A stretch of 64,000 bases of DNA, from the NCBI GenBank assembly GCA_039989895.1, contig JBDXGY010000005.1:248001-312000 (forward strand), read 5' to 3'. The translations under genes and the position numbers were made by a program. Position 1 is the first letter of the stretch. Every line of letters begins with the position of its first letter. Source of the stretch: Hyphomicrobiales bacterium (GTDB lineage Bacteria > Pseudomonadota > Alphaproteobacteria > Rhizobiales > JACESI01). The notes under the pieces were generated by a model, which saw only the letters and a program-made list of their open reading frames with translations, made no database searches and was not told the DNA's origin. This document shows positions 34,704-43,765 of the stretch, one piece after another.

Positions 34704-35110
34704 GCAACCATGTTCACGCTATCGAGAACCTGACCAAAAACCAATCTTTAGTTATGGGAGCCTTGGCAAAGTCAGAAGAGCCACTCAGCGCCTATACCAT
34801 TTTGGATCAGCTGCGTGATCGAGGCTTTCGCGCCCCGCTACAAGTTTATCGCGCACTCGACAAACTCGTTGAATTTGGCATGGTGCATCGATTGGAAAGC
34901 CTGAATGCTTTTGTTGCCTGTAGTCACCCAGATTGCGATGGTCAGGAAACGCTGGCCTTCATGATATGCGACACATGCGGTCAGGTAGATGAGATAACGG
35001 ATCGCCCACTTACAAAGCGACTTGCGCACCTTGCTAGTGAGACACATTTTACATTACTAAAGACAACCATCGAGCTGCGCGGACTGTGCAAGACCTGCCA
35101 AACTGCCTGA
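34700..35110 (+). CDS. zur: Zinc uptake regulator, Fur family
   Basis: 136 residues. Winged-helix domain about 15-80 and C-terminal dimerisation domain with structural zinc ligands C-x2-C (CDTCGQ) and a late CKTC pair. There is a His/Cys pattern HPDCDG at the hinge. The assignment to Zur rather than Fur rests on its operon with znuCB. When zinc-loaded it should repress znuA and znuCB-zur via the site near 32913, giving autoregulation. Confidence 0.9.
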   Translation: MSNHVHAIENLTKNQSLVMGALAKSEEPLSAYTILDQLRDRGFRAPLQVYRALDKLVEFGMVHRLESLNAFVACSHPDCDGQETLAFMICDTCGQVDEITDRPLTKRLAHLASETHFTLLKTTIELRGLCKTCQTA

Positions 35111-35196
35111 GACTGGCTAAGTTTTGCCAAATGGGTTGTCCTAGAAATAAATAGGGGTCGGCCCTCTAAACAAGAGCGATCCTACGCCAAGACCTT

Positions 35197-35664
35197 TTAG
35201 CTCAATTTTTTTCTGACAGTAGGCCATTTTTTATCAGCAAGTCTAATATGCTTAGGGATATTCGTACGCCATTTTTTGCGTATTCCAAGGCTGAAATTCA
35301 AATACAGCTTACCACCGACAATATCCCATGCTTGTGGAACAGTCGTTGCAAGGCGACCCTGAGACATCGCCCATGAACAATAGCCGCCATAGACCGGCGT
35401 AAATTTATCAGGGGATTTCACGAAGTCATCGAGGTTTTCCTGCGACGCAAAAGCCCATGTAGCACCTTTGTGTTTTGTCCTAAATTCCTTCTTACCCTTC
35501 ACAGGTTTAGACACTTTAAAATACGCAACTGGGTCATAACCGCGAATGGCAAGCCCTTGTCTGCCAAAAATTTGGCCCATAGCTTCTGCAGCAGTCACAA
35601 ACAGTGCGCTTGTTCCAATAAATGCTAAACCAGTTGCTATGAATTTTCGACGTGAGAATGACAT
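35197..35664 (-). CDS. Tat-exported YHS-domain protein
   Basis: 155 residues. The N-terminus SFSRRKFIATG followed by a hydrophobic stretch is a twin-arginine signal, so the protein is exported folded, perhaps with a metal bound. The body has a YHS-like domain (IRGYDPVAYFKVSKPVKG... and YGGYCSWAMSQGR), a small treble-clef-like fold often linked to metals. GGAG lies eight bases before ATG 35664, so the longer frame is rejected. Function unknown. Confidence 0.8.
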   Translation of the reverse strand: MSFSRRKFIATGLAFIGTSALFVTAAEAMGQIFGRQGLAIRGYDPVAYFKVSKPVKGKKEFRTKHKGATWAFASQENLDDFVKSPDKFTPVYGGYCSWAMSQGRLATTVPQAWDIVGGKLYLNFSLGIRKKWRTNIPKHIRLADKKWPTVRKKLS

Positions 35665-35765
35665 AATTGATCTCCAATTTTTGTGTGTCATATATAAATT
35701 TTCTATAGAATATGACCTAAATGCTAGCAAAGCCAGACAATCAATCTAACGATTACGTCAAGATG

Positions 35766-36731
35766 TCACTGTGTGCCATATATGCCAAGGCTGGGTTTGA
35801 GCTCATTTCGACTATCAACAATATCAAAAGAAGAGCCTTTTACCTGTTTAAACACAGCTGAACAGATTTCCTTAGTTTCAATCGCAAAAAAATGGCGCGC
35901 CGCTTTTTGGTTGGGATGGAATGGATCTTTTACTCTGCCCGCTTTATTCAATCTGAAATATGACTTGTTGCCAAGATTAGCTTTCACAGTTTCAGGGGTG
36001 TGCCCTTCGACAAAACTGCAGCGACTACCAACTTCCTCGAAAGCTTTTTTTACATTTTTTTGCGCGCGCCATCTCAGATCAACTGTTTTCTTTTTATAGG
36101 CTGGCGCTGTTGTCATGAAAATACAAGGCAGATCGTCTGGGATTTGCTTCATTGTCCGCTCAACATCTCTTTTCGTTGTTTTTGGATTTTGAGCCCAGCG
36201 ATGGGCGGAGTTGCCCAGAAAAGACATGATCAGCAGTTTCGGGTTGTAATAATTATCCCTGAACATGGATTCGAAGGCTGACTTTTCGCTTTTACAAAAA
36301 TCATAAGCGGCCCCTTGGCCTATTTGCACATATTTTGCCTTGCTGCGTTTGATGATGCCGTAGACACTGGCATTCACTTTCCACTTACGGTCAACATTGC
36401 AGATTGTTCCTTTCGCCCTGCCAGTTTTAGCCGACCATGAATGGAGTGATGTCGATCGCACTCCGATGACACCAACAGACATTTCTCCCAAGGACTTCAG
36501 ATCATCAATTTGCACCAAATTAGGATCACAATGGGCTTTTATATTTTGAAAAAAATCGAGAAAAACCGGGCCTGCACCGAATGAAAGCTGCGAGTCTCCT
36601 ATAATAAAAATATCAGGTGATGTGAATTTATCCGCGCTAAGCACAGGTGTTGAGGCCAATAATAGCAGCGATGCAGAAACTAATAGCCTGCGTTTTGTAA
36701 ACTTAAATTTCGAGAAAAAATTCTCAACCAA
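35766..36731 (-). CDS. Secreted SGNH-hydrolase-like protein
   Basis: 321 residues with a signal peptide (about 1-33, ending VLSA). Block I GDSQLSF near 46 supplies a catalytic Ser and DPFHPNQKA near 266 the Asp-x2-His pair, the pattern of GDSL/SGNH esterases. An ASSIGNABLE oxyanion Gly/Asn is less clear (SFLGNSAHRW near 175 may supply Asn). Possibly a polysaccharide or peptidoglycan O-esterase (inference). The start is TTG with AGGGG six bases upstream; no ATG alternative precedes the signal peptide. Confidence 0.65.
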   Translation of the reverse strand: MVENFFSKFKFTKRRLLVSASLLLLASTPVLSADKFTSPDIFIIGDSQLSFGAGPVFLDFFQNIKAHCDPNLVQIDDLKSLGEMSVGVIGVRSTSLHSWSAKTGRAKGTICNVDRKWKVNASVYGIIKRSKAKYVQIGQGAAYDFCKSEKSAFESMFRDNYYNPKLLIMSFLGNSAHRWAQNPKTTKRDVERTMKQIPDDLPCIFMTTAPAYKKKTVDLRWRAQKNVKKAFEEVGSRCSFVEGHTPETVKANLGNKSYFRLNKAGRVKDPFHPNQKAARHFFAIETKEICSAVFKQVKGSSFDIVDSRNELKPSLGIYGTQ

Positions 36732-36934
36732 AACAAGCCCCTCAATTCCATAGTTCTTAGATTCGTCACGTTATAATTATAGGAACTATTAAAAAGCCCA
36801 AAATAAATTGGTCGTGAATATGCAAACAAGGTAAAGAATAACAAGGTCTTGAACAGATCCACAGCTCCATTGAGCTAAATTAGACCAAAACACACTCATT
36901 AGTTTGCTACCAACAAATGATTCACACGGTCCGA

Positions 36935-36966
36935 TAAAAATAAAATTGGTCTAACGCATATTGCGT

Positions 36967-36967
<1 letters not shown>
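36935..36967 (-). terminator. Terminator after the initiator tRNA
   Basis: AACGCA-TAT-TGCGTT (36953-36967) forms a short hairpin whose end touches the tRNA's CCA; on the minus strand it is followed by AGACCAA and then TTTTATTTTTA. Together these resemble a transcript end for the tRNA. Confidence 0.5.
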
Positions 36968-37043
<76 letters not shown>

Positions 37044-37249
37044 ATACAAAGACAATCAATGTCTTTCAAGTCCGTTGATATAGACACTAAGTTGCCTAAA
37101 GAGAAGGGCTTTATAACATTTTTTTAAATTAAATTAAAAAACAATTCTGCATGTCGCTCAAAGTGCATATAAAATGCTTCTCATCTTTAGTTTGAGCGCG
37201 ATCTTGCCTCTTCCACCCAAGGGGATAATTTTATGGTAATTAGGACATT

Positions 37250-37900
37250 ATGAAACTGTTCTCCCCACTCGTTGCATCCGGTATAATTTTATTTGCCCGC
37301 TTCATCACAGCTGTGCGTGGCATTTGGCAAGACCCACAGGCGGGAGGTCAGCAAACCGTTTATTTTGCCAATCACACAAGCAATGGCGACTTCGTCCTAA
37401 TTTGGACCTTGTTACCAGCCCATGTGCGCAACAAGACGCGACCTGTCGCGGCCGCCGACTATTGGCTCACCTCCACAATCAGGCGGTTTATCGGAAAAGA
37501 CGTCTTCAATGCTGTGCTTATTGAACGTAAGCCAGAAGATCGAACAGAAGATCCAGTTACCCAAATGTCAAACGCTCTGGATGAAGGATCGTCTCTGATC
37601 ATCTTCCCCGAAGGACTCCGCAACTTAACGGATCAAGCATTGCTGCCCTTTAAAAGTGGGCTTTATCATCTTGCCAAAGCAAAACCCAATGTGCCTCTGA
37701 CACCTGCATGGATAGAAAACCTGAACCGCGTTATGCCGAAAGGTGAGATCATTCCGATACCGCTGGTGTGTACAGTAACATTTGGCACACCTTTGCATGT
37801 AGAAGACGGTGAGGATAAAGCGGCTTTTTTAAAGCGGGCTGAAAAGGCATTGTTGGACCTTAATCCATCAAAAGATAAGCCCGTGGGAGAAGAGCAATGA
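37250..37900 (+). CDS. PlsC-type 1-acyl-glycerol-3-phosphate acyltransferase
   Basis: 216-residue membrane-associated acyltransferase. H42-x4-D47 (NHTSNGD) is the catalytic motif and IFPEGLRN near 119-126 the substrate-binding block III. It has one N-terminal hydrophobic helix. It likely transfers acyl groups to a lysolipid to give phosphatidic acid or a related lipid. Its stop overlaps the cdsA-like gene, making it the first of a four-gene lipid operon. No strong ribosome site is visible upstream. Confidence 0.85.
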   Translation: MKLFSPLVASGIILFARFITAVRGIWQDPQAGGQQTVYFANHTSNGDFVLIWTLLPAHVRNKTRPVAAADYWLTSTIRRFIGKDVFNAVLIERKPEDRTEDPVTQMSNALDEGSSLIIFPEGLRNLTDQALLPFKSGLYHLAKAKPNVPLTPAWIENLNRVMPKGEIIPIPLVCTVTFGTPLHVEDGEDKAAFLKRAEKALLDLNPSKDKPVGEEQ

Positions 37901-38838
37901 GTGCTGACACAATAGACCTCATTAAACTTCTTTTTGGGGTGGCAATTCTTCTTGTTGTCGCAACTATCATTGGACAAATATTGAGGCGCCGTGCAGCACC
38001 CAATATCAGCCTCGGCGTTGAGAATTTGAACGCACGCATCAATGCTTGGTGGGCAATGGTCACATTGTTGGGCATTGCCTTTCTCGGCGGGCGAGCAGGC
38101 GTTGTGCTTCTTTTTGCATTTTGCTCCTTTGCTGCCCTGCGAGAATTTGTGACGCTCCTCAACACCAAACGCGCCGACCACTGGGCGCTGGTCACGGCTT
38201 TTTTCGTTATTCTGCCCATCCAATATTATGCAATCTGGATCGACTGGTACGGGTTTTATTCCATCTTCATTCCAGTCTATGCATTCTTGTTGATGCCTAT
38301 TGTCGCCGCGCTACGCGGTGATGCTGAAAATTTCCTTTTGCGCATTGCACAGACCCAATGGGCTTTGATGATTTGTGTTTTTTGTGCCTCCCATGTACCC
38401 GCTCTATTGTCTCTTGAGATTGAAGGGTACGAAGGACGTAACGTATTGCTGATTGCATTTTTGATTATCATCGTTCAACTGAGCGATGTGCTGCAATATG
38501 TGTGGGGAAAGCTCTTGGGGCGCAGACAAATTGCCCCCAACCTCTCTCCCTCTAAAACCCTTGAAGGGCTTGTTGGCGGCATCTTAAGCGCTACACTTGT
38601 TGGTAGCGCTCTTTATTGGATCACCCCCTTCAACCCCCTTCAAGCAGGGCTGATTGCCTTTGTTATCACTATCATGGGGTTCTTTGGCGGGCTTGTTATG
38701 TCAGCCATCAAACGAGACAAGGGCATTAAAGATTGGGGTCATACAATCGCGGGCCATGGCGGGTTTATTGACCGACTGGATTCTGTCGTCTTCGCCGCTC
38801 CTGTTTTCTTCCATCTCGTACACTATGGCTGGGGATAG
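37897..38838 (+). CDS. CDP-diacylglycerol synthase (CdsA/YnbB-like)
   Basis: 313-residue polytopic membrane protein. The CDS signature near the C-terminus is intact: SAIKRDKGIKDWG, then HGGFIDRLDS. It converts phosphatidic acid and CTP to CDP-diacylglycerol. ATGA overlap with the acyltransferase. Since main cdsA genes in alphaproteobacteria usually sit with frr, uppS and dxr, this is probably a second, dedicated enzyme, comparable to E. coli ynbB, which also pairs with a CDP-alcohol transferase (established gene arrangement; function there is little studied). Confidence 0.88.
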   Translation: MSADTIDLIKLLFGVAILLVVATIIGQILRRRAAPNISLGVENLNARINAWWAMVTLLGIAFLGGRAGVVLLFAFCSFAALREFVTLLNTKRADHWALVTAFFVILPIQYYAIWIDWYGFYSIFIPVYAFLLMPIVAALRGDAENFLLRIAQTQWALMICVFCASHVPALLSLEIEGYEGRNVLLIAFLIIIVQLSDVLQYVWGKLLGRRQIAPNLSPSKTLEGLVGGILSATLVGSALYWITPFNPLQAGLIAFVITIMGFFGGLVMSAIKRDKGIKDWGHTIAGHGGFIDRLDSVVFAAPVFFHLVHYGWG

Positions 38839-39237
38839 ATGCGCGCGCTAATCGTTCAACTATCCCAAAGCAGCTTCATGCATGTTGTTGGCGCTTTCAT
38901 CGCGATGGGAGGCTGGGCATTTCTTGCAAACAGCGCTTATGAGATGCCAAAGCCGATATTCGCCGCACTTTTACAAGGTGGGCTTTCTGCCTGCATTACC
39001 CTTTTTCTCAAAAAAAGTATCGAAGCTTTGGCCGCGCGTCTATCCGGCATCACAGCGCTCATTGTTCCGCCGCTCGCAGCCATTGCTGTCTCCTTTATCC
39101 TACTCACAACGCTACACACTCTTGCAGGAACACCAGAAGTCTTCCTCACCATCGCTTTGCCTTTTTGTGTCGCCAGCCTTTATGCTGCTATTTATAATTT
39201 CTCTCTTTGGAAAACCAAAGGTGCGATAAATGACTAA
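38839..39237 (+). CDS. Small four-helix membrane protein of lipid operon
   Basis: 132 residues with four hydrophobic segments (about 14-32, 37-57, 70-92, 100-122). I do not recognise a family. It begins immediately after the cdsA-like stop and overlaps the CDP-alcohol transferase start by eight bases, so it is made with both and may help move or handle the lipid product (inference). Confidence 0.7.
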   Translation: MRALIVQLSQSSFMHVVGAFIAMGGWAFLANSAYEMPKPIFAALLQGGLSACITLFLKKSIEALAARLSGITALIVPPLAAIAVSFILLTTLHTLAGTPEVFLTIALPFCVASLYAAIYNFSLWKTKGAIND

Positions 39238-39874
39238 GGATGATAATCGCCGCCCCCTTAAAAGCCGCAATACCGGTTGGGCTAACTGGCTAACAAAACG
39301 ATTGGCGGCGACCAGCATCACCCCCAATCAGATATCCATACTCAGCATACCATTTGCCATAATCAGCGGGTTTTTATTCACTCTATCTGCTGATGCTGAA
39401 GGCGGGATACGCATTACGTTTTTGATCGCTGCTGCCGTTTTTTGCCAGCTTCGCCTTTTGTGTAATTTAATGGATGGCCTTGTGGCTATTGAGGCTGGAA
39501 AGTCTGCGTCAGACGGCCCGTTTTGGAATGAATTTCCAGACCGCATAGCCGACATCGCAATTTTAGTGGGTGTGGGCTATGCCGCTTCCAACCCGATGCT
39601 TGGCTGGATTGCCGCGACACTTGCCATATTCACCGCCTATATTCGCGAGCTTGGTTGCAGTAATGGACTTCCGGCCGATTTCACCGGCCCGATGGCCAAA
39701 CCGCATCGCATGGCTATGGTTACCCTTGGCAGTATAATTGCCCTTTTTGAACCCATTTGGTGGTCCGATAATATGGTCTTTATTATCGTGCTTTGGTTGG
39801 TTATTCTAGGTGCTATCTTAACATGCGCAAGGCGCGCATGGCGGCTGGTTATCCAGCTTAATAATAAAAAATAG
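39230..39874 (+). CDS. CDP-alcohol phosphatidyltransferase-family protein with altered motif
   Basis: 214-residue membrane protein with the CDP-alcohol transferase layout. The canonical motif D-x2-DG-x2-AR-x8-G-x3-D-x3-D reads N79-x2-D82-G83-x2-A86-I87-x8-G96-x3-N100-x3-D104: two metal-binding Asp are Asn and the Arg is Ile. Spacing is exact, so it is a variant, not decay. The change may alter metal use or the reaction. It ends a PlsC/CdsA operon, so it likely uses their CDP-lipid. Alternatively it is a binding subunit. Confidence 0.8.
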   Translation: MTKDDNRRPLKSRNTGWANWLTKRLAATSITPNQISILSIPFAIISGFLFTLSADAEGGIRITFLIAAAVFCQLRLLCNLMDGLVAIEAGKSASDGPFWNEFPDRIADIAILVGVGYAASNPMLGWIAATLAIFTAYIRELGCSNGLPADFTGPMAKPHRMAMVTLGSIIALFEPIWWSDNMVFIIVLWLVILGAILTCARRAWRLVIQLNNKK

Positions 39875-39889
39875 AGGGGAACTTTCATA

Positions 39890-40306
39890 ATGAATGATGA
39901 AAAATCAACACAATATGGTTTGTTCATAATAAGGCTGACCATTTTTCTTCTTATGATTATGTGGGCAGTACTTAAAATTGCCGCACCAGAATCTTATGCT
40001 GGCGGCGATGAACCGGGTATTTTTGAGAAATTTTACGGTGTCAGTATTGGAGTAAGCATTGTCTATGCCGTGGGTGCGGCTCAAGTTTTGTTGCTGCTTG
40101 CTTATGTTCTGGGTCTTTTCAAATTTGTCACAACAGGTGCGGTTATGCTGATGAACCTTGCTTCTTTGGTTGTGTCTTTACCGTTGATCCTTGATCCAGG
40201 AACCAAGCCAAATATTTTATTCCTGACAGCGGTTCCTGTATTTGGTGCATCGCTCGCTCATTTCTTGATGCGCAAGCAAGACACATTTTTGTCGCTGGGC
40301 AAATAA
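39890..40306 (+). CDS. DoxX-like small membrane protein
   Basis: 138 residues with four hydrophobic helices. N-terminal FIIRLTIFLLMIMWAVLKI and the loop PESYAGG resemble DoxX/DUF-type quinone-linked membrane proteins. GAGGGG precedes ATG 39890, only 15 bases after the CDP-alcohol transferase, so it may share that transcript. Function not established. It ends at a strong terminator shared with the convergent yeeE-like gene. Confidence 0.65.
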   Translation: MNDEKSTQYGLFIIRLTIFLLMIMWAVLKIAAPESYAGGDEPGIFEKFYGVSIGVSIVYAVGAAQVLLLLAYVLGLFKFVTTGAVMLMNLASLVVSLPLILDPGTKPNILFLTAVPVFGASLAHFLMRKQDTFLSLGK

Positions 40307-40329
40307 GCTGTCTCACAGCCGTTATTAAA

Positions 40330-40361
40330 GCGAAAGCAGGCTTTCTCTGCTTTCGCCTTTT
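40330..40361. terminator. Bidirectional terminator between DoxX-like and YeeE-like genes
   Basis: GCGAAAGCAG (40330-40339), seven-base loop, CTGCTTTCGC (40347-40356), then CTTTTC. Ten perfect pairs; it lies between convergent genes. Confidence 0.85.
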
Positions 40362-40377
40362 CATATCTATGGGCAAT

Positions 40378-41301
40378 TTACATGGCTACGCCAAGGCGTT
40401 TCATTGTAGCGATCATCATCGCAACAACGGCGATCATGATGCCATAGGCCACCAGCCCATGAAGGGCAAATCCGGGTATGTCCCACAAAAGCAAGGTATC
40501 GTTACCCCCCGGCACCGCTTTCGCTCCTAGCCCCATTAAAAAGCCACCTGCAAAATTCATCATACTGGGCTTCCACGATGAAAAATGCGGATTAAATCGA
40601 TTTTTAAGTTCCGAGCTGATGATCGCACCAAGAAAAAGGGCGGCAACGGTCATTTCAATAATATACCCGCTGGAAAAACGTTTGCGAAGAACCATCTCCT
40701 CCAGCATATGCTGATAACTCCAACCTGGTTGAGCCGCATAAATCATGGCCGCCGTTATGCCCATAACACTCAGTGCCAATTTGACCTGTGACTTATGTTT
40801 AATCAATCGCCATATGCTGATTGCGCATATCACGATAAAAATCGTGAGCATTATCCAAAACAAAGCGCCACTGTGGCGGTTTGCATTCTCGATGGGCGTG
40901 GTATGAACAAATTCGGATAGCGCGGGAATTTGACTCACAGGCAATGAGGCCGCAAGACCAACAAAGGTCAAAATATAAGAAAAATCACCAATACCAATCT
41001 TAGCGACACTACCAATGAAGCAGGCTTTATTAAGCAACGCCCCAAGACCGATAACGCCCGCGCCCAAAACCAATTGCCAACCAATCACAAAATCCTGTGG
41101 CATGGCCGCAAAATCTGGAAGAAACACGGTTAGAAAAAGCAAGGTCATACCGGACCAGCTTACCGCAACAACTAGACCGAAAAACCAATCCGCCTTGCCG
41201 TTCATTACAAATCTGTTGGTTGCTGCCACGGTACATGTGCTGGCGCGAGCCAATGAAAAGCCAAGTGCAAAAGCTAAAAGAACGATACCATACTCAATCA
41301 T
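40378..41301 (-). CDS. YeeE/YedE-family (sulfur-compound) membrane transporter
   Basis: 307-residue inner-membrane protein with about nine helices and the paired YeeE/YedE repeats, each with a Cys: ARASTCTVAA near residue 23 and LLNKACFIGS near 95. The family includes TsuA, which takes up thiosulfate through such cysteines, so transport of a sulfur anion is likely. AAGAGAAG precedes ATG 41301; the 13-residue extension upstream is rejected. It is divergent from a TetR-family gene with an inverted repeat between them, so probably regulated by it. Confidence 0.85.
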   Translation of the reverse strand: MIEYGIVLLAFALGFSLARASTCTVAATNRFVMNGKADWFFGLVVAVSWSGMTLLFLTVFLPDFAAMPQDFVIGWQLVLGAGVIGLGALLNKACFIGSVAKIGIGDFSYILTFVGLAASLPVSQIPALSEFVHTTPIENANRHSGALFWIMLTIFIVICAISIWRLIKHKSQVKLALSVMGITAAMIYAAQPGWSYQHMLEEMVLRKRFSSGYIIEMTVAALFLGAIISSELKNRFNPHFSSWKPSMMNFAGGFLMGLGAKAVPGGNDTLLLWDIPGFALHGLVAYGIMIAVVAMMIATMKRLGVAM

Positions 41302-41404
41302 AATGCTTCTCTTATAGTCCCTATCTTTTGATCTCCACAATAGACGATATGATGCACGGCGCTCTGCTTGTCGTCTTGAAAGGTCACGGGGGCGCTGCTA
41401 GCTT

Positions 41405-41436
41405 ATTCGTATTAACCCATTTTGGATAATGCGAAT
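41405..41436. promoter_or_regulatory. Inverted repeat in the yeeE-like/tetR divergent region, candidate operator
   Basis: ATTCGTATTA (41405-41414) and TAATGCGAAT (41427-41436) match in nine of ten positions around a 12-base spacer, overlapping the tetR start codon (41429). TetR-type regulators commonly bind such repeats next to their own gene. Confidence 0.5.
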
Positions 41437-42034
41437 GCCTCGACCCAAGTCCCAGAGCATAGATCAAGTTATTGCCAAAGCCATGAATCTGTTCTGGCAG
41501 CGCGGCTATGAAGCCTTGTCGATGGATGTTCTGGTCAAAGTCACTGGCAGCAGCCGCCATGCGATATACGCGGACTTTGGCGGCAAGCGTGATTTATTCC
41601 TCACCTGTTTGGATCATTATTCAACCCATGTGATAACGCCTGCTTTTGCGCCTGTTGAAATCAAAGGCGTGGGGCTTGAGGCGCTGGAAGCTTATTTTGA
41701 GCGTCAAATCGCCTTCGCTGAAGGTGTCGGCTTACCAGGTCCAGGCTGCTTGATGGCCAATACAATGACCGAACTCGCCCCACATGATCCAGAAGTGATG
41801 GCACATGTTAATGCGCATAACCAACGCCTACAGGCAGGTTTTGAGAATGTTCTTCAGCGCATGAATAAGGATGCCCGCAAAAGAAGCAGGAGCGAACTGA
41901 AAGAGCTTGCCTCTGTGCTGGCCATCGCCACACAAGGTTTATGGTCCGCCTCTAGGGCAACAGAAAATGTTGAAATCTTGCGCAGCTATGCAAGCAATCT
42001 GGTTTATTTTGTCGAAGCTGAATTAAACCGATAA
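41429..42034 (+). CDS. TetR/AcrR-family transcriptional regulator
   Basis: 201 residues. N-terminal helix-turn-helix (about 10-55; AMNLFWQRGYEALSMDVLVKVTGSSRHAIYADFGGKRDLF) and a C-terminal ligand domain with PGCLMANT, seen in the YxaF/LmrA-like group. ATG 41429 or ATG 41435; the inverted repeat overlaps both. Likely represses itself and the divergent sulfur transporter (inference). It is followed by the convergent SulP gene 13 bases on. Confidence 0.85.
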   Translation: MRMPRPKSQSIDQVIAKAMNLFWQRGYEALSMDVLVKVTGSSRHAIYADFGGKRDLFLTCLDHYSTHVITPAFAPVEIKGVGLEALEAYFERQIAFAEGVGLPGPGCLMANTMTELAPHDPEVMAHVNAHNQRLQAGFENVLQRMNKDARKRSRSELKELASVLAIATQGLWSASRATENVEILRSYASNLVYFVEAELNR

Positions 42035-42047
42035 CACAGGTGTTGAC

Positions 42048-43661
42048 CTAATGCCCGCCGCCACCAAAGCTGCCAGTCTTAATTGAATAATCCACAGCAA
42101 TACCGTAATCGGGGTCATCATCCGCATCGACAACCAATTGGCCTGCCCGGTTCAAAAGCTTATGACCATCGCGAGAGAGATGACGTAATTGCAGCTCTTT
42201 GCCTTGTGATTGATATTTTGAAGCCAAATCTTCTATGGCTTGCAAAGCAGACTGATCTGCGACCCGGCTGTTGAGAAAATCAATAATCACGTGATCAGGG
42301 TCACCTGCGGGATCAAATAATTCAGCAAATCCGTCGGTTGAACCGAAGAAAAGTGGTCCTTCAATCTCATAAACTTTAGTGCCTTCGGGCGTGACGCTTC
42401 GTCTGGCGTGAATACGTCTGGCGTTTGTCCATGCAAAGGCTAGCGCAGAAACGATGACGCCAACGATAACGGCAATCGCAAGGTCAGTCATCACGGTTAC
42501 AACTGTGACAAGCACTATAACGAGTGCATCAGTGAGCGGTATGATGCGCATAATGGCAAGGCTTTGCCAAGCAAATGTACCGATGACCACCATGAACATA
42601 ACGCCCACCAAAGCAGCTAGTGGAATTTGCTCGATCAAACCTGAGGCAACCAGAATAAAGGCGAGCAAACAAAGGGCGGCAAATATGCCGGAAAGACGAG
42701 TGCGCCCACCAGAATTCACATTGATCATAGATTGACCAATCATCGCGCAACCGCCCATGCCGCCAAAGAAACCTGTGATGGTGTTAGCAAGGCCCTGAGC
42801 CAGACATTCTTGTGAAGCGCCACCGCGTTTGCCTGTGATTTCACCTACCAGATTAAGTGTCAGCAGACTTTCAATCAGGCCAATCGCTGCGAGAATAAAG
42901 GCGTAAGGAACAATGACTTGAAGCGTTTCAAAATTGATCGGAACAGTGGGAATATGGAACATCGGCAACCCACCTTGAATAGAGGCAAGATCACCAACGC
43001 GCGGCACATCGATGCCGAAGAAAATCACCAGTCCGGCAACAACGCCGATACCAACAAGAGGGGCTGGAATAGCGGTAGTGATCTTGGGCCAGCCCCAGAT
43101 GATCACCATGGTGAGGGCGACAAGTCCTAACATCATGATAAGAGGTGTTCCGGTCATCCAGACCAGCGCACCATCTGCGCCGGGCACCTTAAACTGGCTT
43201 AATTGCGCCATGAAAATAACAATCGCCAGACCGTTCACAAAACCCAACATCACTGGATGCGGGACGAGGCGGATAAATTTGCCAAGCCTGAAAACACCGG
43301 CCAGAAGTTGTAAAATCCCCATCAAGACAACGGTTGCAAAGAGATATTCAACGCCATGGCTCGCCACAAGCGAAACCATGACAACAGCCAAGGCCCCTGT
43401 TGCTCCTGAAATCATCCCGGGACGACCGCCTAATACTGCTGTCACCAGACCTACGATAAAGGCCGCATAAAGCCCTACAAGCGGATGCACCCCTGCCACA
43501 AAAGCAAAAGCAACAGCTTCCGGCACCAACGCAAGCGCAACAGTCAGACCTGAAAGTAGTTCTGTTTTTACGCGAGAAGGAGTGAAATCAGCAGATCCAG
43601 CGCTCTTTAATTCAGGAATCGTTAGTTTCCGCGCGAAGGCAGCAAATGTAGGGCGTAGCAT
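42048..43661 (-). CDS. SulP-family anion transporter with STAS domain
   Basis: 537 residues: 10-12 helices (about 30-420; SulP signature region near [27 protein letters not shown]), and a cytoplasmic STAS domain (about 435-520) with the conserved [13 protein letters not shown] motif. Transports sulfate, bicarbonate or another anion; the substrate cannot be told. The YeeE-like gene nearby hints at sulfate. It ends in a Gly-rich GGGGH tail. Start ATG 43661 has no evident ribosome site. Confidence 0.9.
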   Translation of the reverse strand: MLRPTFAAFARKLTIPELKSAGSADFTPSRVKTELLSGLTVALALVPEAVAFAFVAGVHPLVGLYAAFIVGLVTAVLGGRPGMISGATGALAVVMVSLVASHGVEYLFATVVLMGILQLLAGVFRLGKFIRLVPHPVMLGFVNGLAIVIFMAQLSQFKVPGADGALVWMTGTPLIMMLGLVALTMVIIWGWPKITTAIPAPLVGIGVVAGLVIFFGIDVPRVGDLASIQGGLPMFHIPTVPINFETLQVIVPYAFILAAIGLIESLLTLNLVGEITGKRGGASQECLAQGLANTITGFFGGMGGCAMIGQSMINVNSGGRTRLSGIFAALCLLAFILVASGLIEQIPLAALVGVMFMVVIGTFAWQSLAIMRIIPLTDALVIVLVTVVTVMTDLAIAVIVGVIVSALAFAWTNARRIHARRSVTPEGTKVYEIEGPLFFGSTDGFAELFDPAGDPDHVIIDFLNSRVADQSALQAIEDLASKYQSQGKELQLRHLSRDGHKLLNRAGQLVVDADDDPDYGIAVDYSIKTGSFGGGGH

Positions 43662-43765
43662 TATATATTGTCCGTATAGGTGGTCGTGGGAGATCGACTA
43701 GGGTCAGAACCCTATGTGTTTGATATAGATTTTGTGCCAGACTTCAAGCCCCGCAAGGGTTTGGC

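Noticed and set aside
43699-43714. Hairpin TAGGGT-CAGA-ACCCTA between sulP and mtnA
   Set aside because: Short, without a T tract on either strand; not enough to call a terminator.
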